From: SHYR01 sp034406555
GTDB lineage: Bacteria > Chloroflexota > Dehalococcoidia > UBA2979
Direction: 5' to 3'
DNA length: 12,128 bases
NCBI GenBank assembly: GCA_034406555.1
Contig: DASCRM010000117.1
Span: forward strand, 1-12,128
The position numbers and the translations under genes are program-made. Shown here in pieces: positions 1 to 6,294 of the stretch. The first letter of the stretch is position 1, and the number at the start of each line of letters is the position of its first letter. The notes beneath the pieces were generated by a model. The model did no database searches and was not told the origin of the DNA. It saw nothing but the letters and a program-made list of their open reading frames with translations.

Positions 1-1043
1 AGGCGCTGGAGCGAATCGACGCGGACGAGGCCGGCGCAGGCGAGATCATCGCCGTGGCGGGCATCGAGGAAGTGACGATCGGCGAGACGCTCGCCGACCT
101 CGATAACCCGATCGCGCTGCCGGTGATCAGCGTCGACGAGCCGAGCCTCTCCGTCACGGTGGGTATCAACACCTCGCCGCTCGCCGGGCGCGAGGGCACG
201 CTGCTGACGGCGCGGCTGCTGAAGAACCGGCTCGACTCGGAGCAGGTGGGTAACGTCTCGATTCGCGTGATGCCCTCAGAGCGTCCGGACGCGTGGACGG
301 TGCAGGGGCGGGGCGAACTGCAGCTGGCCGTGCTCGTCGAGACGCTACGACGTGAGGGCTTCGAGCTGACCGTCGGTCGTCCGGAAGTCGTGACTCGTGA
401 GATCGACGGACGGCTGCACGAGCCGGTCGAAGCGCTCTCCATCGACGTGCCGGAGGAGTTCATCGGTGTCGTCACTCAGCTCCTCGCCGCCCGCAAGGGA
501 CGCTCGGTGCACACCGTCAATCACAGTACGGGCCGCGTGCGCATGGACTACCGGGTGCCGATGCGGGCGCTGATCGGCTTCCACACCGAATTCAAGACGG
601 AGACTCGCGGCACCGGATTGCTGCACCAGGTCTTCGACGGATACGAGCCCTGGCACGGCGATGTGCGCTCACGCCCGAACGGCAGCCTCGTCGCGGACCG
701 TCGAGGCCCGACGACCGCCTACGCGCTGATGAACCTGCAGGATCGCGGCACGCTCTTCGTCGGCCCCGGCATCGAGGTCTACGAGGGCATGATCGTGGGG
801 ATGAACGCGCGGTCGGAGGACATGGACGTCAACGTGACGCGTGAGAAGAAGCAGACGAACATGCGCGCCGCCGCGGCGGACACTACTGAGAAGCTCACCC
901 CCTCGCAAGAGTTCTCGCTCGAGCAGGCGCTGGAGATGCTGCGCGACGACGAGTGCCTAGAGGTCACGCCGATCTCGCTCCGCCCTCGCAAGGTTGAGCT
1001 GGTGCAGCACCTGCGCGCGCGCCTGCGAGGCAAGCGCCAGTAG
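1..1043 (+). CDS. typA: Translational GTPase TypA/BipA, C-terminal part (5' end outside window)
   Basis: The reading frame is open from base 3 and runs off the left edge, so the GTPase (G) domain is missing from view. About 346 residues remain, roughly the last half of a family that is usually about 600 residues. Visible parts are the end of the EF-Tu-like beta-barrel, the EF-G domain III/V-like region around 'GRGELQL' and 'RREGFELTVGRPEVV', and the BipA-specific C-terminal domain with 'NLQDRGTLFVGPG', 'YEGMIVG', 'TTEKLTP' and 'LRDDECLEVTP'. The family binds the ribosome at the EF-G site and supports ribosome assembly and stress or low-temperature growth. The gene ends normally with TAG. A GTG at 54 is only an internal codon, because homology continues upstream of it. 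The family call is confident. Confidence 0.95.
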   Translation, partial: ALERIDADEAGAGEIIAVAGIEEVTIGETLADLDNPIALPVISVDEPSLSVTVGINTSPLAGREGTLLTARLLKNRLDSEQVGNVSIRVMPSERPDAWTVQGRGELQLAVLVETLRREGFELTVGRPEVVTREIDGRLHEPVEALSIDVPEEFIGVVTQLLAARKGRSVHTVNHSTGRVRMDYRVPMRALIGFHTEFKTETRGTGLLHQVFDGYEPWHGDVRSRPNGSLVADRRGPTTAYALMNLQDRGTLFVGPGIEVYEGMIVGMNARSEDMDVNVTREKKQTNMRAAAADTTEKLTPSQEFSLEQALEMLRDDECLEVTPISLRPRKVELVQHLRARLRGKRQ

Positions 1044-1057
1044 CCGCGAGGCGCGGC
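1043..1057 (+). terminator. Weak GC hairpin at the typA stop codon
   Basis: GCCGCG (1043-1048) and CGCGGC (1052-1057) can pair around a 3-nt AGG loop, starting on the last base of the stop codon. No T-run follows, so intrinsic termination here is only a possibility. Confidence 0.3.
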
Positions 1058-1150
1058 CGTCAGGGCTTGCGCGCAGGTGCTGCCACGAGTCTCGAACTCG
1101 GCCGCATCCGACTCATGACGAGAGCCAGAGAAGACATCGACCTCGTTGCC

Positions 1151-1783
1151 CTACTCGATGTCGTCCTTCGCGTCCTGCGGTACTTCGCTATGCACCATGA
1201 TGTCGACGATCTGGATGCGGCCGCCGGGGCGTAGCACGCGGTAGACGTCTGCCATCACCGCCATCTTGTCCGGACAGAGGTTGATTACGCCGTTGCTGAT
1301 CACTACGTCGTCGGCCGGGAGTTCCTCGGCGGACCCCTGTCGCACGTCGACGGTGTCGAGGCCGAGCGAGACCGCTCCGGCGCGCGTCTTCTCCAGCATC
1401 GCTTCCGTCATGTCGACGGCGATTACCGTGCCGGCCGGGCCAACCTGACGAGCGGCGAGCAGCGTGTCGAAGCCCGGGCCGCAGCCGATGTCGAGGACGG
1501 TCTCGTCCTCGTGCGGTCGACCGAGCGTGAACGGGTTGCCTGTGCCAGCGAACGAGTCGACCGTCGCCTCGGGCAGCCAGTCGACGTCGGCGGACTGGTA
1601 GCCCAGCATCTCAGCGAGCGGCCGCCCGTTGTGAAAGTGGAAGCCCTGCCCGGGCTTCAGCGCGACGTCGGTGTACTTGGCCTGGATCTGGCCGCGGAGC
1701 TCAGCCTGGCCAACGCGCGCAGCGATAACTTCGTCGAGGATCGCGTCCTCCTCGCGTGCCGGGGAACTGGCAGCGACCGCAGC
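1151..1783 (-). pseudogene. Class I SAM methyltransferase (ArsM/UbiE-like), apparently degraded
   Basis: The frame is open from just after an in-frame TAG (1784-1786) to TAG at 1151-1153, about 210 residues. The Rossmann core is clear: motif I 'VLDIGCGPGFDTLLAA', motif II 'VIAVDMTEAMLEK', 'ISNGVINLCPDK' and 'RVLRPGGRIQIVDI'. Upstream of the first ATG (1607-1609) the frame still reads family-like sequence ('QAKYTDVAL', 'GFHFHNGRPLAEMLGY'), yet contains no ATG, GTG or TTG; the only near-start is CTG at 1658-1660. The segment between 'GSAEELP' and 'DVVISN' looks several residues short. The protein stops at 'DAKDDIE', just where relatives usually continue with a W-x-G-C-containing C-terminal region. 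An ArsM-type arsenic-binding Cys is Gly here (SNG), so arsenite methylation is unlikely. The fold assignment is strong. The pseudogene call is inference; a short protein from 1609 is the alternative. Confidence 0.6.
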
Positions 1784-1844
1784 CTACGCACCCGGCTCGC
1801 GGGTGTCTATCGCCGACTGCCCATGCCTCTATGCGGCGGGCCGC

Positions 1845-1850
1845 TATACT
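1845..1850 (+). promoter_or_regulatory. -10 element (TATACT) for the aldo/keto reductase
   Basis: TATACT lies 64 bp before the reductase start, in the gap between the divergent methyltransferase and reductase. No convincing -35 hexamer is found at 16-18 bp upstream. The predicted transcript start near 1857 leaves a leader of about 58 nt that contains the ribosome binding site GGAAGGA (1901-1907). Confidence 0.5.
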
Positions 1851-1914
1851 CCCTTGCGCCGGGCGACCCTCCACCAACGTGAGCGGGCGTCCACGCAGGC
1901 GGAAGGAAGCTGCG

Positions 1915-2850
1915 ATGGAACTCAGACACCTCGGACGCTCCGGACTTGAGGTCTCGGTGATCGGCCTCGGAACGAACAACTTCGGTATGCGCATGGATCA
2001 GGACGCGACCCAGATCGTGGTCGATAAGGCGATCGACGAGGGCATCAACCTCTTCGATACCGCCGATGTGTACGGCGGGCAGGGTAAGTCGGAGGAGTTC
2101 CTCGGCAAGGCGTTGGGCAGCCGACGACAGGACGTGCTGATCGCGACGAAGTTCGCGATGCAGATGGGCGAGGGGCCGATGCAGTCCGGGGGCTCACGTC
2201 ACTGGATCATGAACGCGGTCGAGGACTCGCTGCGCCGACTCGGCACCGACTACATCGACCTCTACCAGGTGCATCGCCCGGACGCGAACACGCCGTTCGA
2301 GGAGACGATGCGGGCGCTCGATGACCTCGTGACCTCCGGCAGGGTGCGCTACGTCGGCGGATCCAACTTCGCGGGCTGGCAGATCGCGGAGTGCCACCAC
2401 CTTGCGAAGAACAACGGCTGGGCGCCGTTCATCTCCGCGCAGCCGCAGTACAGCCTGCTGGACCGCGCCATCGAGAGTGAGGTCGTGCCGGCCTGCAACG
2501 AGTACGGGCTTGGCGTGTTGCCGTACTTCCCGCTCGCCAGTGGGCTGCTGACCGGCAAGTACAAGCGCGGCCAGGACGCCCCGGAGGGCACCCGCCTCGC
2601 TGCGGGCCCGATGGCGGAGCGCATGCTCAGCGACAGCAACTTCGACAAGGTCGAGAAGCTGGAGGAGTTCGCTCAGGGGCGTGGCCACACGCTGCTTGAG
2701 CTGGCCTTCGGCTGGCTGGTCTCGCAGTCCCACGTCGGCAGCGTGATCGCTGGAGCGACGAAGCCCGAGCAGGTGGAGGCGAACGCCGCCGCCGGTGCGT
2801 GGAAGCTGGACGCCGAAGAGCTGGCAGAGGTCGACAAGATCACCCGCTAG
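1915..2850 (+). CDS. Aldo/keto reductase
   Basis: A 311-residue NAD(P)H-dependent oxidoreductase of the aldo/keto reductase superfamily, predicted cytosolic TIM barrel. The start ATG at 1915 is supported by GGAAGGA 7 nt upstream and by the canonical beginning 'MELRHLGRSGLEVSVIGLG'; the frame is open further upstream, but that part is not protein-like. The catalytic tetrad is complete: Asp48 and Tyr53 in 'FDTADVYGG', Lys79 in 'IATKF', and His120 in 'LYQVHRPD'. Later motifs 'VRYVGGSNF', 'QPQYSLLDR', 'LLTGKYKRG' and 'SVIAGATKPEQVEANAAA' match the Kv-beta/YajO-like (AKR) branch. These enzymes reduce aldehydes and ketones; the substrate cannot be read from the sequence. It is transcribed alone, with its own -10 upstream and a hairpin downstream. 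Confidence 0.93.
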   Translation: MELRHLGRSGLEVSVIGLGTNNFGMRMDQDATQIVVDKAIDEGINLFDTADVYGGQGKSEEFLGKALGSRRQDVLIATKFAMQMGEGPMQSGGSRHWIMNAVEDSLRRLGTDYIDLYQVHRPDANTPFEETMRALDDLVTSGRVRYVGGSNFAGWQIAECHHLAKNNGWAPFISAQPQYSLLDRAIESEVVPACNEYGLGVLPYFPLASGLLTGKYKRGQDAPEGTRLAAGPMAERMLSDSNFDKVEKLEEFAQGRGHTLLELAFGWLVSQSHVGSVIAGATKPEQVEANAAAGAWKLDAEELAEVDKITR

Positions 2851-2874
2851 TCGGCGCAACAACACCGAGCAGGT

Positions 2875-2900
2875 GCCCCGCAATCGCGGGGCGTCTGGGT
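2875..2900 (+). terminator. Intrinsic-type hairpin after the aldo/keto reductase
   Basis: GCCCCGC (2875-2881) pairs perfectly with GCGGGGC (2886-2892) around the loop AATC, 24 nt after the stop codon. The following stretch is only mildly T-rich (GTCTGGGTTT), so termination may be partial. Confidence 0.6.
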
Positions 2901-2935
2901 TTATACAGCGTCGATGAGTCGAATACGGCGTGGTT

Positions 2936-2965
2936 TTCGACGAGTTGCGCGATTCAGCCTAGGAT
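2936..2965 (+). promoter_or_regulatory. Possible promoter of the PEP-utilising-enzyme remnant
   Basis: TTCGAC (2936-2941) and TAGGAT (2960-2965) are separated by 18 bp and lie in the 189-bp gap before the ATG at 3040. Both hexamers deviate from consensus, so this is a weak call. Confidence 0.3.
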
Positions 2966-3039
2966 TCACCCCCGCGACCACCGTGGCACGGCCAAAACGG
3001 ACACCCTGACATGCTTCGCGCTGTCCTGAGGAGTTCCAA

Positions 3040-3400
3040 ATGACACAGCCCGGCTCACTTCCCGTTCCGCCCGAGTTCGCATTTGAGTGGGAGCTGGACG
3101 GCGATGAGCCATGGCTTCTGGATGCAGGACCGCATGCATCTGCCGAACGCGCTCACGCCGCTCGATCAGACGCTGGTTCAGCGCTCGTTTGGTGTCGGCG
3201 TAGGCCGCGCGATCGCGAAGATGTCGATGCCGATCACCGGGCTTCGCGTCGGGCTCTTCGGTGGATACGCGTACCTCTCGCCGCAGCCGTTCATGGGCAC
3301 GCCTGAGGAGATGGGCGCTCGCTTCGAGGAGATGAAGCGCATCGCCGGTCAGCTGGGGGGCATGCGGTCTCGCTTCGCAGCAGATTCGGGCCTGATGTGA
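3040..3400 (+). pseudogene. N-terminal remnant of a PEP-utilising (PEP synthase-like) enzyme, frameshifted
   Basis: Translation would start at ATG 3040 behind a strong TGAGGAG (3027-3033, 6-nt spacing) and give 'MTQPGSLPVPPEFAFEWELD' plus 'GDE'. Near 3106-3110 the family-like sequence moves to the next frame: 'HGFWMQDRMHLPNALTPL', then 'MPITGLRVGLFGGYAYLSPQ' and 'PEEMGARFEEMKR', ending in TGA at 3398-3400. Removing one base around 3109 joins the two halves as D-E-H-G-F-W. The sequence resembles the N-terminus of PEP-utilising/PPDK-like proteins that begin with a 'DRMHFP...PLTPL' element. Such proteins are many hundreds of residues long, so nearly all of the ATP-grasp, phosphohistidine and PEP-binding parts are absent. 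The family call is moderate; the frame change itself is seen directly. The next gene starts 74 bp later. Confidence 0.55.
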
Positions 3401-3473
3401 AGTCTTGACGGTGAGCCGGTGTTGGCAATTGGGGAAACTTCGTGATTTGCTGTCGGACGCGAGGGGGCGAGCG

Positions 3474-4982
3474 ATGCCAGATACGATCTTCGAGCTGCTG
3501 AGCGCGGGCCACGACCCTGCGCCGGCGATCGGCGCACCGGGTCGCGAGCCCGTGACGTACGAGGCGCTGCGTGCCGAGGTCGCACGGCTGGCGGGGCAAT
3601 TGCGGACGCTGGACATCCAGCGCAACGACCGCGTGGGCATCGTGCTCCCAAACGGGCCGGAGATGGCGGTGATGTTCATCGCCGTGGCGAGCTGCGCTGC
3701 CGCTGCCCCGCTCAACCCCGACTACCGCGAAGAGGAGTTCCGCTTCTACCTCGACGACCTCAACGCGAAGGCGCTGGTGACGCGCCCCGGCGAGGCCGCC
3801 GAGGCACACGCTGCCGCGCCCGCCGAGACGCAGCGCGTGGCGCTGGTGGGCGACGTGGGCGCACTGAACCTCACGCTGGACGGCGAGCCGGTCGAGGTGG
3901 CGGGTGGGGAGATCGACTTCGCGCAGCCGGACGACATCGGGCTCGTGCTGCACACATCGGGCACGACCTCCCGGCCCAAGATCGTGCCGCTGAGCCAGCG
4001 CAACCTCACCACCTCAGCAGGCAACATCATGCGCTCGCTGGCGCTGACCCCGGCGGACCGCTGCCTGAACGTGATGCCGCTGTTCCACATCCACGGGCTG
4101 ATGTCGGCGGTGCTCGGCTCGCTGTCGGCCGGGGCGACGGTCGTCTGCTCACCCAGCTTCGACGCCTTCCGTTTCTTCGAGTGGTTCGGCGAGGTGCAGC
4201 CGACGTGGTACACGGCGGTGCCGACGATGCATCAGCTGATCCTTGGTCGCGCGGGCCGCAACGTAGACGTGATCGCCGCGAACCCGCTGCGCTTCCTGCG
4301 CTCCTCCTCGGCGTCGTTACCACCCTCGGTGATGGCGGACCTCGAATCGACCTTCGGCGCGCCGATGATCGAGGCGTACGGCATGACCGAGGCTTCGCAC
4401 CAGATGGCCTGCAACCCGCTGCCGCCGGGCGAACGCAAGCCGGGCTCCGTCGGCCGTGGCACGGGCATCGAGCTGGCGATCATGGACGAGGGCGGGGCGC
4501 TGCAGCCGCAGGGGACGATCGGCGAAGTGGTGATCCAGGGCGGCAATGTGACCGCCGGTTACGAGAACAACGATGAGGCGAATGCCAAGGCATACACGGA
4601 CGGCTGGTTCCGCACCGGCGACCAAGGCTACCTCGACCCGGAGGGCTACCTCTTCCTGACCGGGCGGCTGAAGGAGATCATTAACCGCGGTGGCGAGAAG
4701 GTGAGTCCGCGCGAGGTTGATGAGGTGCTGCTCAAGCACCCGGCGGTCGATCAGGCTGTCGCGTTCGCAGTCCCGCACGACCGACTGGGCGAGGAGGTCG
4801 CGGCCGCGATCGTGCTCGTCGAGGGCGCGGAGGTGACGGATCGCGAATTGCGTGACTTCGCCGGCGAACAGCTCGCGCCGTTCAAGGTGCCTCGCAAGTG
4901 GGTCCTCGTCGATGAGGTGCCGAAGGGGCCGACCGGCAAGCTCCAGCGTATCGGCCTGCACGAGCAGCTGGGCCTCGGCTAG
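3474..4982 (+). CDS. AMP-forming acyl-CoA synthetase, oxalyl-CoA synthetase (AAE3/Pcs60)-like
   Basis: A 502-residue ANL-superfamily ligase that activates a carboxylic acid with ATP and joins it to CoA. The ATG at 3474 is chosen because GAGGGGG (3461-3467) sits 6 nt upstream and the protein then begins 'MPDTIFELLSAG'; the frame is open earlier but not family-like. All core motifs are present: P-loop 'TSGTTSRPK' (161-169), 'YGMTE' (302-306), 'TGD' (381-383), hinge 'GRLKEIINRGGEK' (397-409) and catalytic Lys489 in 'PTGKL'. The stretches 'MPLFHIHGLMSAVL', 'PTWYTAVPTMHQLIL' and 'YGMTEASHQMACNPLPPGE' resemble the plant AAE3/yeast Pcs60 oxalate-CoA ligase group more than long-chain FadD. The substrate is not proven: no oxalyl-CoA decarboxylase or beta-oxidation gene lies next to it. 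Confidence 0.9.
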   Translation: MPDTIFELLSAGHDPAPAIGAPGREPVTYEALRAEVARLAGQLRTLDIQRNDRVGIVLPNGPEMAVMFIAVASCAAAAPLNPDYREEEFRFYLDDLNAKALVTRPGEAAEAHAAAPAETQRVALVGDVGALNLTLDGEPVEVAGGEIDFAQPDDIGLVLHTSGTTSRPKIVPLSQRNLTTSAGNIMRSLALTPADRCLNVMPLFHIHGLMSAVLGSLSAGATVVCSPSFDAFRFFEWFGEVQPTWYTAVPTMHQLILGRAGRNVDVIAANPLRFLRSSSASLPPSVMADLESTFGAPMIEAYGMTEASHQMACNPLPPGERKPGSVGRGTGIELAIMDEGGALQPQGTIGEVVIQGGNVTAGYENNDEANAKAYTDGWFRTGDQGYLDPEGYLFLTGRLKEIINRGGEKVSPREVDEVLLKHPAVDQAVAFAVPHDRLGEEVAAAIVLVEGAEVTDRELRDFAGEQLAPFKVPRKWVLVDEVPKGPTGKLQRIGLHEQLGLG

Positions 4983-5036
4983 TCCGCTGGCTGGCGTCTG
5001 GTTGCCACCGCTAGCCCTGAGCTTGTCGATGGGCGC

Positions 5037-5152
5037 CCCCGACCGTCTTCGCGTCGGACGACTTGCTTCGCCCGCGACCATTTGTGAGATGGAACCCACC
5101 CACCCGCCCATTCTTTCGAGGGGCGGAGCCCCTCGCGCTCCCCGATCTGGAC
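5037..5152 (-). repeat. Dispersed intergenic repeat, copy A
   Basis: About 116 bp that aligns along its length with copy B (11911-12025). Shared blocks include TTGCTTCGCCCGCGACC or its near match, the TGTGAGA region, the pyrimidine-rich CCCACCCGCCC region, the hairpin CGAGGGGC/GCCCCTCG, and the CGCGCTCCCC tail. The hairpin loop is GGA here and TCA in copy B, while the stem is identical. Both copies lie outside genes. The flanking CTGGTTGCC (4998-5006) also occurs beside copy B (11850-11858), so the unit may be longer with a variable part. Strand is given relative to copy C (plus). Confidence 0.8.
5117..5135. terminator. Strong hairpin inside repeat copy A
   Basis: CGAGGGGC (5117-5124) and GCCCCTCG (5128-5135) form a perfect 8-bp stem with a 3-nt loop. 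It lies 135 bp after the CoA ligase stop and could end its transcript. No T-run follows on the plus strand; read on the minus strand the hairpin is followed by AAAGAA. Confidence 0.4.
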
Positions 5153-5249
5153 TGCTTGGAGGTGGAAGTGGAGCTGGGCGTGGAGGCTGGAGCTGGCAAC
5201 GGCGAGGATGCGGTCGCTCCTCACTCGCTCGAAACCCGCTCACCCTGGG

Positions 5250-5261
5250 CCCGTCGACGGG
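5250..5261. promoter_or_regulatory. 12-bp palindrome upstream of the ketopantoate reductase-like gene
   Basis: CCCGTCGACGGG is a perfect palindrome 15 bp before the start codon, overlapping where a leader or promoter would be. It could be an operator or a chance GC-rich palindrome. Confidence 0.25.
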
Positions 5262-5276
5262 TGCTGAGGTGGGCGG

Positions 5277-6248
5277 ATGAAGATTGCGATCTATGGCGCC
5301 GGCGCGATCGGGGGCTACCTCGGCGCGCATCTCGCGCTGGCCGGCGAGGACGTGACGCTGATCGCCCGTGGCCCGCACCTCGTGGCGATGCAGCAGCGAG
5401 GGCTGCGGCTGAAGGTCGATGACGAGGAACGCGTCTCGCACCCTCGCTGCATCGAGGACTCGGCGGAGGCTGGCCCGCAGGACTACGTGCTGCTGACGCT
5501 GAAGGCGCACCAACTGCCGGAGGTCGCTGCGCGGCTCCCTTCGCTGATCGGGGACGAGACGACGGTGGTGACGACGCAGAACGGGCTGCCGTGGTGGTAC
5601 TTCCACGCCCTCGATGGCCCGCAGGAGGGCAGGCGGCTGAAATCGGTCGATCCCGGTGGCAGCGTCTGGGACGCGATTGACCCGCAGCGTGTGATCGGCT
5701 GCATTGCCTACCCGGCGACGGAGATCGAGGAGCCTGGGGTCGTCCGGCACATCGAGGGTGACCGCTTCTCACTTGGCGAGCCGGACGGGTCGAAGTCGGA
5801 GCGAGCTGGCCGCCTTGCCGCGGCGTTTCGCGCGGCCGGGCTGCGGGCCCCGTTGCGAATGCGCATTCGCAACGAGCTGTGGGTGAAGCTCTGGGGCAAC
5901 GTCGCCTTCAACCCGATCAGCGCGCTCACCGGCATGACGCTGGCTGAGATCTGCACCGACCCCGAGCAGCGCGCGATCGCCCGCGAGGCGATGGTCGAGG
6001 CGCAGGAGGTCGCGGGTGCGCTGGGCGAAGAGTTCCGCATCGACGTCGATCAGCGCATCGAGGGCGTGGCGGCCGTCGGCGCGCACAAGACCTCGATGTT
6101 GCAGGACATCGAACGAGGCAGGCGCACGGAGATCGATGCGATCGCCGGTGCGGTCGCCGAACTCGGTCGCGTCGTTGGCGTGCCCACGCCTCGTATCGAC
6201 TCGCTGCACGCACAAGTGACGGCACTCGACGGGCAGGCGGCTGGGTAG
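5277..6248 (+). CDS. 2-dehydropantoate 2-reductase (ApbA/PanE family)
   Basis: A 323-residue NADPH-dependent 2-oxoacid reductase-fold protein. The start ATG is followed at once by the nucleotide-binding 'MKIAIYGAGAIGGYLG' (Gly7, Gly9, Gly12), with GAGGTGG about 4 nt upstream. Family residues are in place: Lys76 in 'LTLKAHQ', Asn102 in 'TTQNGLP', the catalytic-type Lys204 in 'ELWVKLWGNVAFNPISALTG', and in the C-terminal helical domain 'HKTSMLQDIERGRRTEID' with Ser273 and Glu285. Classical PanE makes pantoate for CoA synthesis. This protein carries the 'NGLPWWYFH' insertion region seen in a wider paralogous branch, and no panB or panC lies beside it, so another 2-oxoacid or hydroxyacid substrate is possible. 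For that reason I give no gene symbol. Confidence 0.88.
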   Translation: MKIAIYGAGAIGGYLGAHLALAGEDVTLIARGPHLVAMQQRGLRLKVDDEERVSHPRCIEDSAEAGPQDYVLLTLKAHQLPEVAARLPSLIGDETTVVTTQNGLPWWYFHALDGPQEGRRLKSVDPGGSVWDAIDPQRVIGCIAYPATEIEEPGVVRHIEGDRFSLGEPDGSKSERAGRLAAAFRAAGLRAPLRMRIRNELWVKLWGNVAFNPISALTGMTLAEICTDPEQRAIAREAMVEAQEVAGALGEEFRIDVDQRIEGVAAVGAHKTSMLQDIERGRRTEIDAIAGAVAELGRVVGVPTPRIDSLHAQVTALDGQAAG

Positions 6249-6252
6249 TCGC

Positions 6253-6258
6253 CATACT
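6253..6258 (+). promoter_or_regulatory. -10-like CATACT before the phosphotransferase remnant
   Basis: CATACT is followed by GCGCGCC in the 46-bp gap after the ketopantoate reductase. It resembles TATACT at 1845 in wording and context. A transcript start near 6265 would leave a 30-nt leader with GGAGG at 6285-6289. Confidence 0.35.
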
Positions 6259-6294
6259 GCGCGCCTCCTCCCAGTGGCAGCCCGGAGGTCGCCG

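Larger units (their letters stand above)
4983..5276. other. Gene-free gap of 294 bp between CoA ligase and ketopantoate reductase
   Basis: I find no credible gene in this gap. It holds repeat copy A (5037-5152) with a strong hairpin, a purine-rich stretch (about 5157-5212), and a 12-bp palindrome close to the next gene. Open frames that cross it on the minus strand have arginine- and proline-rich, low-complexity translations and do not look like proteins. Confidence 0.6.

Noticed and set aside
1081..1110. A tRNA-like T-arm on the minus strand (GAGTTCGAGACTC), with a possible GTC-anticodon-like stem-loop beside it.
   Set aside because: The T-stem has a mismatch, the variable region is too long, there is no D-arm, and no acceptor strand pairs with GGCAGCA. 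At best it is a remnant; a tRNAscan/Infernal run giving a significant hit would change this.
1151..1609. Arsenite methyltransferase (ArsM) function for the methyltransferase.
   Set aside because: The arsenic-binding Cys expected in the SNCV-type motif is Gly, the C-terminal Cys region is absent, and no other ars gene is nearby.
1701..1994. A 97-codon minus-strand frame reaching into the aldo/keto reductase, considered as the missing 5' part of the methyltransferase.
   Set aside because: It is in another frame, its translation shows no methyltransferase-like sequence, and it covers the reductase promoter and start.
3405..3473. An upstream GTG/ACG-type start extending the CoA ligase by about 23 residues.
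   Set aside because: The extension is not family-like, and the ATG at 3474 has a strong ribosome binding site and a canonical N-terminus.
4317..5750. A 477-codon minus-strand open frame spanning the CoA ligase end, the gap and the ketopantoate reductase start.
   Set aside because: It overlaps two well-supported genes and crosses repeat copy A; its composition is Arg/Leu/Pro/Ala-rich without domains.
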